In this document: piece after piece, positions 1-12,676 of the stretch
Layout: each line of letters starts with the position of its first letter
Numbering within the stretch: the first letter of the stretch is position 1
DNA from: Crotophaga sulcirostris
Lineage: Eukaryota; Chordata; Aves; Cuculiformes; Crotophagidae
Length of the DNA stretch: 64,000 nt
Direction of reading: 5' to 3'
NCBI GenBank assembly: GCA_013397455.1
Contig: VYZB01000078.1
Span: 136,723 to 200,722 of the forward strand
The notes under the pieces: model-generated
What the model was told of the DNA's origin: nothing
The model's database searches: none
Seen by the model: the letters and a program-made list of their open reading frames with translations, nothing else
Made by a program: the position numbers and the translations under genes

Positions 1-3000
1 GGAGTTCCATGCTCTTTGTGCAACAAACCCATGCCTCCTATTATTTAAAACTTCCTAGTATGCATGTTATTTTTTTCAACGCAGTTGGAAATTATCGCAC
101 TTTATAGATTTGGGCATTGAGCCATACAGAACTTTAGATCCACCGAGACACTTTGAAGGAATAAAGCTGATCCCTGTATGTAATTTACAGCTCTCTCCTA
201 AAAGACCTCTGTGCTTCACAAGATGTCTTTCTCTGGTGGATAGTAACTTTGACCATGTTTGGGCAAGAGTTTCATCCTGTTCCAGTTTTCTCAATAGTGG
301 AACAATTCTTCTCTACTCTGGTGAAATATTCAAGGCTGCTTTCATTGTCACTTAATCTTGTCTGAATACAAAGAAATAAATATGCATGTGTCTGGACTTC
401 GAGGAAGGTATGGCTTCAATCAAAGGACAATCAGTTTCCTTTCTTCCTCTCTGTATTTACAAAATCCCAGGCAGAAAATTGCTGCTCCCAAACCAGAGAT
501 GAACAGTTCCTAAAGCTCATCTACAAAGGATGCTCACTGCATCCAGTGGCGCTACTGAAACAAGAACTCCAGAAAACCTTCCATGTGCATGTCCTCATGC
601 CAGAGTAAAACGGCTCTTTCATTTTTTTCTCAAACTGTTTCCTACATACTACAAGATTAGAAGAAGTATGTCAGAATACAAATATCTACATAAGATCTCA
701 TACTGATCTAATAGTATTCCCAGCCCTAGCTTGCATCTGGATAATTTCCTTTTAGGAAAGTTCTCATTCTCAGGAGTTGTCTATTTCCTTCTGTACCAAG
801 AAGCTTCAGAAAAGCTGAACTTCTCTCTGGTAATGAACAAACTGTTCTCTGGAACATTGTATTTCCAGACACCCTGGACACACCAGTGAAGTTACAGGCC
901 TGCTGCCCTGGGCTTTGTAAAACTTGGCAAGCAGTTTTTCATTAGTCAATGGATATCTCTTACTACCAAAAGGATATTTTAAAGCGTGCAGTGTTTTGAG
1001 AAGGAAAAAACATTTCCCAGTTCCCTTACCTTCCATTTTTTTTATCTAATTGATTCTTTTGTATCAATCAACAGCCTTGAAACAGGAGATTTTGTTAATT
1101 TGAATATGAACAGCAGAAAGAATAGTCATTGTATTTACTTATTCTCCTTTTCCTTCTGGCTCAGCACCTTGAAATCTCTCCACAACTAGACTGTATGCGA
1201 AAAAATCAGTGATATGGCAGTGCTCCACTGTCGCTGCTCAAACTGCTCTCTGTCCTCCTTAATTTCCATAACTTTGCAAGTCTGTCAGTAGGTCCCAGAG
1301 CCCCTAAATGGGCTCAGGTATTTCCGTCAATTGCATGAAGTGCATTGTGCTTTCCAGCATTTTGATTCCTCAAGCAGGAACAGCTGAGGTTTCTGCCCAG
1401 GTCATCTTCTCTGTGACTCTGCCAAAGTTTATGGGGAAAACATCCTTGTACTAACAATAACTGGAACCCTCCTCTTGGTTGCCAGAGGATAATCATGGAC
1501 ATTTAGGGCCTTACTGAGCTTCTGTTCCACTCCCTGCATATTGTGAATGTAGGGCACAGCTGCATTGCTATTAGTGTGGGAGACGTGTCTTCTCTCGGAC
1601 CAGGACATCATGCACCTCTCAGAGAAAGAGCCTCAGGAATGCTCTGGTTGACACTCAGTTCAGACTTCTCTTTGGCAGGTAAGAGGAGCCTTTAAAAGAG
1701 ACAGACGCACCAGCAGTTTCCATCAAGTTTTTGCTGAAGTAACAGCATTTTTTTTTCTCAAGTCAAATCAAAAAGAGTGGAAGGACAGGTCATCCTGCAG
1801 TAAGCTGTTACACTGTAAGCTAAACAATTCCTATTAAATGTAAATGAACCTAATATAATCCTACACGAAATGAAACAAAGAACAAAGAGCTCAGTAAGTT
1901 GTGTTTAATTATATCATATCATTACTGTTTCCCATTGTAGTTCTCATCTCAGTTTCCTTTGCTTTTCAAATTGCCAGTGCGTTTTCTGCAATACAATGTA
2001 TTTAGAGAAGAAAATCTTCTAGGGGTAAGTCTTTAAATAATTTTGTCATGTCTTTCCATCTGTTGGTGCAAGTGTACAAACAGTTTTTACTAAATATGAA
2101 GCAAACAAACTGCAGTGTCAGCCCACGGCTATTTTGCAAACTTATCAATGTCTGAGGAGGGCTCTAAGGTGCTTGGATGAAACAAGCTATCCAAGTATAT
2201 GTTATTATATTACCATTGTGAATGACATGTTCCAAACCAAACCGGTTTATACAGAGAGTAGACTGTGCCAGAATGGGAGGAAAAAAAGCACGAGGGCCAA
2301 ACGAGCTGAGAGGCATATTGCTCTGCAATATCTTAGCCTCTAAAAACCTGCAGTTTAGGAATTTACTGCAGGGACAAACCCTATGAGCTGTCCTGTCATG
2401 AGCAAAGCATGAATTTACCTCTTTTTTCTTCAATTCATTTACACTTCTGGGTTCTGAGGGCTCCTGAAGTGAGGAGTTCCACATCTACACAGTGCAAAAC
2501 AGACTTCTTGCGGGTTCTTCAAACTTGCCTATCACTTTGTTGCGTTTTAGATCCTGAATGTTTCCCTATTTCTCTTGCATTGCTGCCTGTGGTTTACAGG
2601 TGCCTGTGACTGATTCTCTGGACTCAAGACTCTGCTCTATCTCTTTTTTTTTTTTTCCTGTCAGATGCTCCATTTGTTGCTCCATTCTTCTTTAGTTTTC
2701 CTCCATAAGATGAGGAGTCCAGGAATTCTGGCAATACCACAGCTAACGTTACACTATGATGAGCACAGCAAGCAGAGTAATTTCTGACAAAAACACCCAT
2801 GTTGCACTTGCCCTTTGGCCAGTGCAGGGAATGACTAGACAACGTTGGAGCTACCTCCCTCCACCACAAACCTGGCTCCACCTTCTCTTTCTCTCTTTGT
2901 GGCCAGCTTCTCTCTTACCTTGTGATAGCTTCTCATAAGACTCTTGTTGAGGCATATTTTATACACCCATATGCACTCGTCAGAGCCTTATCAGAGCCAT

Positions 3001-4429
3001 CTGGTACCTGGTCCTCCAGGGACTCCTATAGACTTGTGAGGCACCATGATCTCCCTCACACATTTAACAGAGTGCATCCTTCCATGTTAATTAGCATGAC
3101 ATCTGAAGGAAAAATAAATGTTTTCATATGAAAAAATTATATTGCTGAGACCCCATGACTGCACAGCTAGCATCTGGGGAAACGAGTCTCTCTGGGACAG
3201 TCTCCTGGGTACGTGGGTAACATCTGCACGTGCACGTAAGCTGCCTCGCTGCAGGCGAACCAGAGGTTTGGGGCTGGTCTGTGGTGAACCATGGGGAACC
3301 AGCTGGTGTGCCCATGTCTGGAGACACCTGATGAGGCTCCCCTACGCAGTTTGTCTTCTTGTGCCATTGGCAAACAATCTCCTACATCTTTTTCCCAGGC
3401 CAGCCACTTGGCAATGCAGGAGTTGCAGCATCCAGGAAGAGTGACCTTAGACTTCATGGACAAAATGCTATATGGGCTGGGGCTGATGAGGCCTGAGAGT
3501 CTTTGGACTGAAGCGTGTTGCTCACTGGCCCCTGGGTGCCACTCCACCTCATTCCTGGCAGGCGGGGGCCAGGTCAAACCACACCAAGCAGAGTGCCTGC
3601 GCTGGCCCCTCCACAAGCCAGCTCTTTGCAGGACCCATCTGCAGGGGACTCCTCTGAGCAGTGGATTTGATGGAAGCACATCCAAATGGAAATCATCTCC
3701 TGGCCTCAGCAGGGGAAAAGACAGACCTACAGCCCTCCTGACCAGTACAAAGCCTTGTGGGACAGTCCAAGCCCTTCTTACAGTGCAGGGCACCCTTGGA
3801 CGCTACCTGCCAGAAAACGAGGTGCTCTGATGGGGAGAAAATACGCAGTACACACCCAAAGACCAGGCCTGTCCTGATGAGAGCAACTCCTTGTCTAAGT
3901 GTCAAGAGCAGCTTACTGGCAGTGTTGCAAGGGACAAGCCTCATCTGCCCAGAGATCCAAGCTGACCCCTGATAAACCACTGGAATCGAGGTGGGAAGCA
4001 CTACCCTTGATGCGGCTCAGACGTGTCTGCACGAACAAAGACACTTGTGTTGGGTAAGCAGGGTCTGAATTTCATGCTGATCTGGTGGTCCATCCACTGC
4101 CCCCAGGGCCTGGCCCTCCTGGCAACGTGTAGGCAGATCCCTTCCCCCCCTCAGGGCTTCTTGCACTCTTGATGAGGTCCCCACCACCGGTGCCTGGCTC
4201 GGTTTGGGGTGCCAGAGGGGGGCTGGCAGATCTGGATGCCTTGCCTGTGGGGGCGGTGGCAGCACTGCCCGGGGTGGGTAATGACACAGGGAGGGTCCCT
4301 AGGACCGTGACCTAGCAAACCCCAACACCCCAATCCAATCCAAAGAAACAAAAAACTCCCAAAAATCCCGCCACCACCAAGCCACAAACTTAAGGAAAAA
4401 AAACCCCACCGAACAACAAACTAAAAAGT
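1..4429. other. Intergenic or intronic sequence, no gene recognised
   Basis: I see no recognisable coding exon, RNA gene or transposon here. The first 3 kb is AT-rich with ordinary short open frames. From about 3.15 to 4.3 kb the GC content rises and open frames overlap on both strands (208 codons minus at 3167-3793, 179 codons plus at 3291-3830). Neither translation shows a known domain, signal peptide or repeat. The overlap is what GC-richer, stop-poor DNA gives by chance. A T15 run lies at 2644-2658. Confidence 0.6.
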
Positions 4430-4435
4430 GGCACA

Positions 4436-4910
4436 AAACGTCCTCTCCTCGGCCTCTGCGGCAGCGGGTCGGGGCCGGAGCTGCAGCCCCAGGGGCTGGG
4501 CCGGTGCCCCGGCACCCCGCGCGCATCCCTGGGATGCGGAGCTGGATCCCTGCGGAGCCCCCCGAGAGGCGCTGCCGCCGGCGGGGATGATGAGGGAGGC
4601 GGAGGAGCCCGCCGAGCCGAGGGGAGGGCGACTAATTCCCCTTTTAAAAACAGATTTGTCCCTGCCTGGCTCCTTTGTGCGGCGGAAGATGGATGGGGCC
4701 GCGGCGGTCGCCTCCCAGGTGACGGCTCGCCCGGCGCTGCGGGCGCGGAGCGGGGACCAGCCCTGGGTTTGCTTCCTTCGGGGCCGGGAAGCAGCTCCGA
4801 GCTGGGATGGGACATCTCGCTGTGGCACTGGACGAGACACAAGCGGATGCGATGGCCCAAATTTGTCGAGGGGTCCCCGCGTGACCAAGCAAAATCTCGC
4901 TGTGTGTTCG
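4436..4910. promoter_or_regulatory. CpG island
   Basis: Seen directly: an abrupt rise in G+C and in CG dinucleotides, flanked by AT-rich DNA on both sides. Open frames run through it on both strands, as expected where stop codons are rare, and none resembles a known protein. CpG islands in vertebrates usually mark promoters or developmental regulatory regions. A splice-donor-like CAG|GTGACG occurs near 4717-4725, so a first exon is possible but not supported by a recognisable protein. AT-rich sequence with homeodomain-type motifs follows at once, which suggests a regulatory domain. Transcription direction is undetermined. Confidence 0.6.
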
Positions 4911-4939
4911 GTTTGTTTTTCCAGGACCTAAGCAATTTT

Positions 4940-5300
4940 TAATGTACTATATACTTCCCGCTTAATCCCCCCTCGTTTATTATATAATTACGGTTTCAAA
5001 GTGATTATGTAATTAAAATCATGCCTCACTGCAGCGTACTTCAAAAGGAAGTCAACCTTCCCCTGCATTATTTGCCGGTGATGTCATAATTTCCCTGTGA
5101 TATTTAAAATAAACACATTAGTCCAAGAATTCTAAACATGTCTGAAAGTATATAATGGAATTGATTGGCATAAGGCAACGGTGAAACCTATCACTAGTTT
5201 AATATATTTCTATGCTCCCATGCAGTGTAAATTATAGGATAATGGGGTGCAGGCGATGGTAAGCTCTGTTTATATAATCCATTTCTTCACACAAGTTCCC
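4940..5300. promoter_or_regulatory. Candidate conserved non-coding element (AT-rich, homeodomain/CRE motifs)
   Basis: This AT-rich stretch directly follows the CpG island. It contains TAATTA at about 4985-4990, a further TAATTA-containing motif near 5009-5017, and TGATGTCAT (CRE/AP-1-like) at 5079-5087. It has no simple repeats and no transposon texture. Such sequence beside a CpG island is typical of vertebrate developmental enhancers. Conservation is inferred only from texture, because no alignment was possible. Confidence 0.35.
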
Positions 5301-6049
5301 ATTGCTTTTCCTTCCCTTTGCTGTATGTGGTGGTTCTCTGATCCTACTGACCTCAGCCATGTGTTTTCACTTTTTCTTCTGATCTCAATTCCATGACCAG
5401 CGGGGAATAAAATACAAATTGAATAGTAACCATTCACAGGCCACTCTTTTCAAACTGTTGTTAAGCCTTCTTTGTCTTGTCTAGCAATTGATAGATAAAT
5501 GTGTCGTATTTTACCCGAGTCTTTCTTCTCTCCTTGTAATGCTTTGTTGTCCCAAGTTCCTTAGTCCATCTTTCTCTTCTTTTTTTTTTTTTTTTCTTTT
5601 TAAAGAAAATCATTTCATCGGGGCTTGTCACCGAAAGGGACCCTTCCCTTCCTTGGCGGTACAAGGGGTGATGGTTAAGCGGCAGAATTAGAAAAAAATA
5701 TCAGAAGGGGGGAATAAAGGAATTCCCTCAACATTTGGTCCAATCTATTCCCAGCAAAACTAGAGGCTAATTTTGAATTTGACTTGTTTCTTCTGTACAC
5801 GGTAAATAAAGTGCTCCCTGGGCTGCACACAGCTCCTTTTTGAAAAAGGGAAAGTTAAGTGCTCGAAAAGGGAAGGAAAAAAAACCCTCCTCTTTTCCCT
5901 CTGCATGCCTCTTTCATTGCAAACCTGCTTTCTGCGCTGTCAGGCGGGGCCGGCGCTGTTTATTCAGCTTTTCTTGAAAATGAAAAGCAACTAAGAGAAG
6001 TTTAAACAATCTCTTGTTATTTTTGGGCTTGTTTTTCCAGCGCTCTCCT
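5301..6049. other. Non-coding spacer with poly-T tract
   Basis: No coding potential is recognised. A T16 run at 5580-5595 followed by CTTTTTAAAG could be a slippage tract or an old poly-A tail in minus orientation, but no retrocopy body is visible next to it. The rest is mixed unique sequence. Confidence 0.5.
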
Positions 6050-7170
6050 CCCCGGCTGCTTCTTTGGGGATATAATGTAAAAGAAAATAATTTTGGAAAC
6101 CCATTATTCCATAGAGAAAAACATGTCACCAGTCCCATGCTCTTTATTTGATCAAAAAACAATTGTCGTGAAGGTTTCCTTCGTGATGATCTAAACTACA
6201 GAACAGCAACGGTTATAATTATTAACAAACTGCCAACGTGCTGAAGGCAGTCTGAGAATACTGAACAGATATTTTGAACAGCTTGTTTTAAATCTTCCTA
6301 TATTGTTCAAGAAAGGCTTACTTGATCCCTATAGCAAACTGGTTTTTTAACTATTAGTAACTAGTTCAAAAGCGGTGGTTGAAAAGAGAGATCTTTTGTT
6401 GTGCCCCTCTCCGAAGAACTCTCGCGCATAAGCAAACATTTTGAAGAGCCCATCGGTCTCTAATCAAAATAATCCAGATTCTTGTGTGAAAGGTAAATAT
6501 TTTGCAACCACATTACTGGAGCTCAAATAACTAAACAAGTCAGACACCGAAATTAGCAACGTGGAGAAGCACGGGCAGAGGGAACGCTTGCAGCACGGAA
6601 GAGAAGCGGTGCTCTTAACCTGCCAAAAGCAGCCGAGGGTTTCTTCGGGAGAGACAGCTGCCATGAGGTTTCGAAGGAAATGCGGCTTAGCGAAAAATAA
6701 TATTCAAAATTTTGCCGGGGACAACGACTGTCCGAGGCGAAGCTGCGTACCTGTAAAACGAGCCCATGCCTATCACATGCTTCGTATTAAACTTTCATGC
6801 AGTTTTTCTTCGCTGTTTTTTTCCAGCTAAAGGGTTCTTATAAACTTTCCTTCGTTTATTTAAGCCTGGTTTTCATTGCTGCAGTTTTGCATGGCTTGCC
6901 TTTGTTTAGTTTATTAACCCACAGGGTTACTTTAACTAAATATTTGGGCTGAATACTTTGGGGTTGGATTTCAACGTTTTCTAACAAAATTACTGAGTTT
7001 TTTGAAGCCACACAGAGAACTCTGTGTTGACTTTATTAGTCAATTTAACAGGCTATAAGGAAAATAAAAATAAGAAACATACTAGTGTATTCCCTCCAGA
7101 GGGGAACGGGGCTGAAACTGGTCTCTTATTTAGTGTTTCAGATGCCATCGAGGCTGCGTTAACTTTACTA
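6050..7170. promoter_or_regulatory. Candidate conserved non-coding block with TCF/SOX-like motifs
   Basis: The block is low in simple repeats and carries dense AT-rich transcription-factor-like motifs. It contains the palindrome TTTGATCAAA (6147-6156), which includes a TCF/LEF-type ATCAAA, and ACAATTGT (6159-6166), a paired SOX-type ACAAT/ATTGT palindrome. The same ACAATTGT octamer occurs in the candidate element at 56.1 kb. The block lies between two CpG islands. A regulatory role is inferred from position and motif content; the exact limits are arbitrary. Confidence 0.35.
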
Positions 7171-7279
7171 ACGTTTTAATAGAAATGGCAAAAAGACAGA
7201 GCCTCGGCTTTGCCAAAGCCTGCCGTGTCCTCACCCGATGACGACCGTGGAACTATTTTTAAGACCTCTGGGGGAAAAA

Positions 7280-7490
7280 AAAAAAGCCCCCCTGGCTGCG
7301 CTGGCTGCCCCACGCCTCGGGAGCAGGGGCAGCGGCAGGGGCACAGGAGCCCTCCTGGCACGGGGGAGCCTCCCGGGCCACCTCCCGCTCCGCGCCCGCG
7401 GGGGCCGGCGCAGCCCCGCGCAGGGGCCGGGGGCTTCGGGCAGGGGCTGAGCCCGGCCACATGTGCCACCCGGGCATCCCTGCACACCCC
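7280..7490. promoter_or_regulatory. Small CpG island
   Basis: GC-rich sequence with many CG and CCCGG-type words appears sharply after an A-run at about 7275-7285 and fades by about 7.5 kb. Several frames stay open on both strands (up to 189 codons minus), but their Pro/Arg/Gly/Ala-rich translations are compositional artefacts. Together with the 4.4-4.9 kb island it brackets the AT-rich 5-7 kb block. Confidence 0.5.
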
Positions 7491-9925
7491 GCACCCTCCT
7501 GCAGACCCCCGTTGGGGTTGGCATGCTTTTTTTGGGGAGCTTTTCATATTATTATATTTTTTAAAGTAAGCACCCTGCTGCCTGGCTGGGGCAGAAAATA
7601 AAACATTAGCAGGGGAGATAGGAGCACCTGGAGAGTGAGCAACCTGCACGTAGTGATGGGTGTGGGAAAGCAGAAACTCAGCTGCAGAAAGAAACCAGAA
7701 CCCCTCCAGCACTGTGCCACTTGGGCTGTAGAACCACTGCGGCATTGCACCCCTGAGTAAAGCAAGGGTGGCAGCAAGCTGGCCAGATGCACTGCGCTGT
7801 CAGAAAGAGACCCGGGGACTCCTCAAACGTGCTGTGGTGGATACGAGTCACCAACCCCCACAGGAACCCACCCATGGCCGTGGGTCTTCATCAGGTCTCA
7901 CATCTGTCTCAGTAAGCAATGGTCCCGGCAGTGCACTTGCACATCATGGGCTGCTCTACGGAAGGGTCCATTGTGGAGTACCTGGGCTGGAGACAACTCA
8001 GTGCTTTAACAGCCTACTTCTACTATTTAAAGATTTGTAATGTTTCTTGGGCCTTCCCTGTGTAGGGAGCTGACAGCTCCCAGCTCACTGCTGACAGCTC
8101 TTATTTCCAGCAGTGGTCTGCAGAGGTGGAACATCTCAAACCCCAAGAAAGAGAAAGGGAGAGTAGCTGTGTGTGGAGGCATGAAGCCCAGGCTGGTTAT
8201 GTCTGGAGCCTTAAAGAAACAGGAGCCAACAGAAAGAAGTAAAGAGAATGATGTCAAAGAGAGAAGGATCTTTGTAGGTCTCTTCTGAAGGACTAGATAG
8301 GGACAAAAGCTGCATTTGTCATCACCAGAGGAAAAGACATTGCAGCTTTGAAAATGTGAAACACCACAAACCCAAATGAGAGTTATGCCTCTGAGAGTGA
8401 ATGAGAAAACTTCTATGTAAAACCTGGGTAGGCATAACCAGGGAGTGAAAACTTACAGAAAAATCCAGAACTACAGCCAGATTACAGGCAAGGTTAGTGG
8501 CCTGGGAGAGACTTAGCAGGTCTTTGAACAGATGTCAGAGACATAGTCCAAAGTTTTAGAAAAGGCACCAGGGTGTGGTGTTAATTTTGACTAAATGTTT
8601 CAGTAATTTTCAAATCTCAGACCTAGGTGTTATAGAGGTGTGAACACCAAGACAGATGCATGTGTGTATCTAGCAGGGAGGTGTGCCTTCACTTACTTTA
8701 GGCAGTTCTCGACAGGACCTTGAAACAAAAATGTAGCATTCTTGCAATCCCTCTCAGTCATAAATCAGTCTACCACCAATGACCAACAATAACCCAGCAG
8801 CAAAAGTATGTCATGTCTGTCAACAGGATTAATTCAGTGTGAAAATGAAGTAGCCATTTGTGATAGAGCAACTTACCACCAATACACAGCAGTTAGCCAG
8901 TTCTCTGCTATCCTGACAATAAAACATAAATACGTAACTCCTTAAAGCATATGCCATCCTGTCCTATTGACATGACGTTGATATGCTTTTTCTGATACCA
9001 GTGTGAGAGAGATTACCTTAAAATATTATTAGATATTTTTTGTTTACTTATGTGCCGTTGCAACTTGCAAAATATCCTGTGGTGTTTTGAATACAAAAGG
9101 GCAGTGCAGAAACTCTGTCTTAGAGTCAGGCTTAGTTTTTAGAAGAGATAAAAGCTTGGAGCTTAGCTATAGTGAAGCAATAAGATAAATCTACAACAAG
9201 GGCTAATAAATGTTTATTCTGTGAAGTACTGCTGTTATTTCTCCCTCTCATGAGTGATCTTGCAGTATTATTGTGCCAAAAAAATAAGATTGCTGCATTG
9301 AATCTTGATTTTCTAGAGCTCATTCAAAATTTCCAGCAGCAATCTTTTATTTCATTAAGCAAGAAGAAGACGCAGACTGCTACGTTGTTGTAAGAAGTTC
9401 CACATTTTCCAAAATCTAAATAACATAAATGATTTGCTGTACCTCAGTCTGAGGTCTGGTGAAGTGTGACAGAAATGACAAGTGAGAAAAGCAAATGAGC
9501 TAAAGAAACATCGACATACTGTGCCAAAAGGAAAGAATCAGGAGAAGAACAGGTTAGAAAATAGAACTGGAAAAAAGCTTGACAAGAAAGACACTAAAGA
9601 CAAAAGTTTTCTGCAGCAGCTGTGCAGCTTGATAAACTCTTCCATCACGGTTTTATTCCCAATTGGACATGCAGTTGAGCAAAGCATTACTGAATCTCCA
9701 CCTCAGCTTTGGCACCATCAAAATCTTTCGGTTTGATCTCCTTCTTGAGGGTATCATACTGCAAAAGTCTCAATCCCAGCTATCAGCCTTGTCTCCCTGC
9801 TTTGCAGAGGCCCAAAACGTGTACTTCAGCTCTGACTTTGCTCAATGTGTTAACTCCAGTTGCAGCCAACATTAATTAAAAGAGGAAGGAAGACTGAACC
9901 AGTTATTAGTTGACTGATCTCCCTG
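7491..9925. other. Non-coding stretch, nothing recognised
   Basis: Ordinary mixed-composition DNA. I looked for CR1 3' ends, tRNA boxes, exon-like open frames and simple repeats and saw none that stand out. Open frames are under 95 codons and unrecognised. Confidence 0.5.
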
Positions 9926-10348
9926 CTAGCCATGTTTGAAACCACCCTTACAACTATAGAACAAGAATGAAACAAAAAAGAGCATAGCACTTATTATGTG
10001 TAGGACTGAAGATATGTCTTCATGATATTGAGCATTAATTATTTCTTTTGATTTCAAGAATGGCCATTCACATCGCCTGGCACTGTAAACAGTATTTAAA
10101 AGAAAGATCCCAACAAGAAGAACCACTCCACAGCAGAACAAAACCCACATACAACAATAATAAATTACATGATCATCCAGTAATTTGAAGCAGCAATATA
10201 TAGCCCACAAAACAAAAATTGTTCCCACACCCACAGTCTTTTTTCTGTATGGGTTAGATGTGCGTGTGGAGGAGTGATAGATAGGCACTGTGTATATCCA
10301 ACAGGACACAGCACTTATTCTCAGGGACAGAATATCTGGCTTTAACAC
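9926..10348 (-). other. Unrecognised 140-codon open frame, strongly hydrophobic
   Basis: I do not recognise this product. The frame begins with ATG at 10348 (minus) and ends near 9926. The middle of the translation, about residues 40-85, is very hydrophobic with many Cys, Phe, Val and Leu (for example CCGVVLLVGIFLLNTVY), and a second hydrophobic run lies near residues 117-132. This superficially suggests two or three membrane segments. There is no family signature, no neighbouring exon and no promoter-like sequence. AT-rich DNA read on the T-rich strand often gives hydrophobic chance frames, so a spurious frame is more likely than a gene. Confidence 0.12.
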
Positions 10349-12118
10349 TGTGAGTCTTTTCCTACAGAAAATTATATTTTTGGAGATGAGAATTCAGGCC
10401 TAGACTAATTAAACACATTGGGCTGTACAGAGTTCCGTTAGTTCATTTTTCCCTAAGGAATGATTTGGAGTGTTGAATATCTGTAAGTATACAGTTCAAG
10501 TATTTGTTATGTAGCTTTTTGGTCTTAACAATGAGAAATATGGAATATCTGGTAGAAAAGATGGTGAGATGCAGTATAAAAGGTAGATGGGGTTGACTGT
10601 ATGGCCATTCATATGATGGCTATTTCAGAGCAAGGCAGTGGTTTAGTATGTGTGCCACCTCATCACTGCTGCTTACTATACTTTATGTGCTAGTGGTCTT
10701 GATCTTCTCTAGAGGTTTCCATTGTTGTGGGCACTTGAGGATGTGGAGTAAAAGACAATCCCTGCAATTTAAAAAGAGAAGCCAGATGGTGAGTAATATG
10801 GTCACACCAGGGCAGAGAGAGGTAAGCAGACATCCCCAAGAGTAGGTAGTAGCTCAGTGCTGCCCTTCTCTACAGGTATTTCTTCATTTACCCTATTGGT
10901 AAAATCCTAGGGGGTTTTGTGTGTGTAAAAGCCATGAAGTACTGTTTAAGAAGCAATGCATGATTTATATAGCTGGCTTAACAGGTGTAGAAGCAGAGGT
11001 AGTTCACTAGACAGTTGCAAATACTGTCGACTGTGAGAGTATGCCAGTGCCTTGAACATCATATTTCATGGATATGATGCCAGAGTAACCACCTTTACGC
11101 AAAATGTGTATGCACATCGACATTGAGGTTTCTTCTATGGTATTCTGTCAGATGTACAGTACAACTGTTTATGTAAAGACATGTACTCATAAATGCACAG
11201 TGTTTTGCCATCTACAGGGAAAGCAGGCACAGCTGTAGTTCTCCCAGATTTCTCTGGGTTGTAGCGCTCAGAGAGATGTTTTAGGGAAGTGGAACTAAAG
11301 CATAAGCAATTGTTTCTAAGTATGTTCCATTAACCGGGCAGGAAATGAGAGGCCTGTGAGAAAGATGATGACAGCACCGTATCTCAGTCATTAGTATTAT
11401 CTGTGAGAGAGTATTTAATTTTTCTCTGTTGTGGACACACGGTGTAAGAAATTACTGTATAAGAAATGGGTATATTCACTGCCTTATACAGAACCAGTGA
11501 GGACTCCGTGTCGTAATACAGCATTGGACTCTGATTTTATCTGCTTTATACTAGCAATTGGTGCTGATTTGAACTAGTATTTTGTGGTATATCTCACTGG
11601 TATTTTCCTATTTGTACTACTAGAGTTCCGCAAAAGACCTTTTCTATGAAAAATGTCTTAATTTAGGAAAGAAAAAAAACCCTTATGTTTTTCAAAATAT
11701 CTTTCTTGCATGTCAGTGCTGTAATGTGAATAATGAAGCTAGATCTTCTCTGTTATACCTACGTGAAATGCAGTAATTTTCGAGTGTAATGACCCAGTTA
11801 AGAGTACAATGCAGTTCAAAGACTGGTTAGCACATATGAAACATTGCTTCAAATCCCTTAAATCTGAAATATGAAGAAAGAAACAGTGAAAGTTACCTTT
11901 ATCTGCATCAGCTCATGACCGTTCAGAAGGTGCTATCCAGCCTCACCTGGTTTCTGAGTTAACTTTATGAACACAGGCTAAATTATGTACCACCACATTT
12001 TTTGAGCCCAGATACTAACAAAAGGCAATATTATCCTCCCCTTCTTTCAGGACCTGGTGCTTAAAAACATCATCATCCTGATTGACAGAACAATTAGTGT
12101 TGTCAGCAGAGAAAATAG
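10349..12118. other. Non-coding stretch, nothing recognised
   Basis: AT-rich unique sequence with only short open frames. No tRNA boxes, LINE ends or tandem repeats stand out. Confidence 0.5.
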
Positions 12119-12676
12119 TCAGTGAATCAACTGAAGGCCAATATGTTTATTTTCCCACTCAGAGACATAGTCTTCCCAGGTGGAGACTGAAAACATTCCT
12201 ACTAAAACTGACAGGGGTTTTGCTTCAGTGAGGGACTGGTCTACTCTGAGCAGGAAATTAATCCAAACGTTTAAGAGAAAGCAATACAAGCTACACCAAG
12301 CATGTGGGGATATACAACTATACCACTGTCTCCGCACAGAGACAATTGTCTCTTTTTGAGACATTCGCTTTTTCTGGTTGTTTATTTTCCAAGCCAAACA
12401 CGTGTAAATGATAAAACAGGGTGGTGGCTCTAAAGTTAGAAAAGCTGTATATGGCAGCATGTGGTAACAGCCTATCAGAGAAGACTCACAAATGGCATCA
12501 CACAACCCTTTAATTGAGTTACAAAATGAACTCAGAGTTATTACACTATCTAAACATCCTCTCTCACTTTTCTTCAGTTTCCGTAATGCTGCTTTGGGTA
12601 AACTACATACTACAAGTAACAGCACTGAGTCTCCTTTCTGTTTGTGAAATGTACCTTTTCTTTTGAAAGTAAACAT
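12119..12676 (-). other. Unrecognised 185-codon open frame
   Basis: This is one of the longest unbroken frames in AT-rich DNA in the window, where stop codons should be frequent. The product starts with a basic segment (MFTFKRKGTFHKQKGD), is Cys-rich and has mixed polar and hydrophobic stretches. I see no domain motif, signal peptide or repeat that I can name. There is no neighbouring exon-like frame, CpG island or clear polyadenylation signal tied to it. It could be a chance frame, an old retrocopy or a lineage-specific exon; chance is most likely. Confidence 0.15.

Noticed and set aside
3167..3830. Long overlapping open frames on both strands (208 and 179 codons)
   Set aside because: Both strands are open at once in GC-richer DNA, and neither translation shows a known domain; this is typical of chance.
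10842..10857. let-7-like text 'gtaggtagtagctcag'
   Set aside because: Only a short part matches let-7, the next bases differ, and no complementary arm forms a miRNA hairpin.
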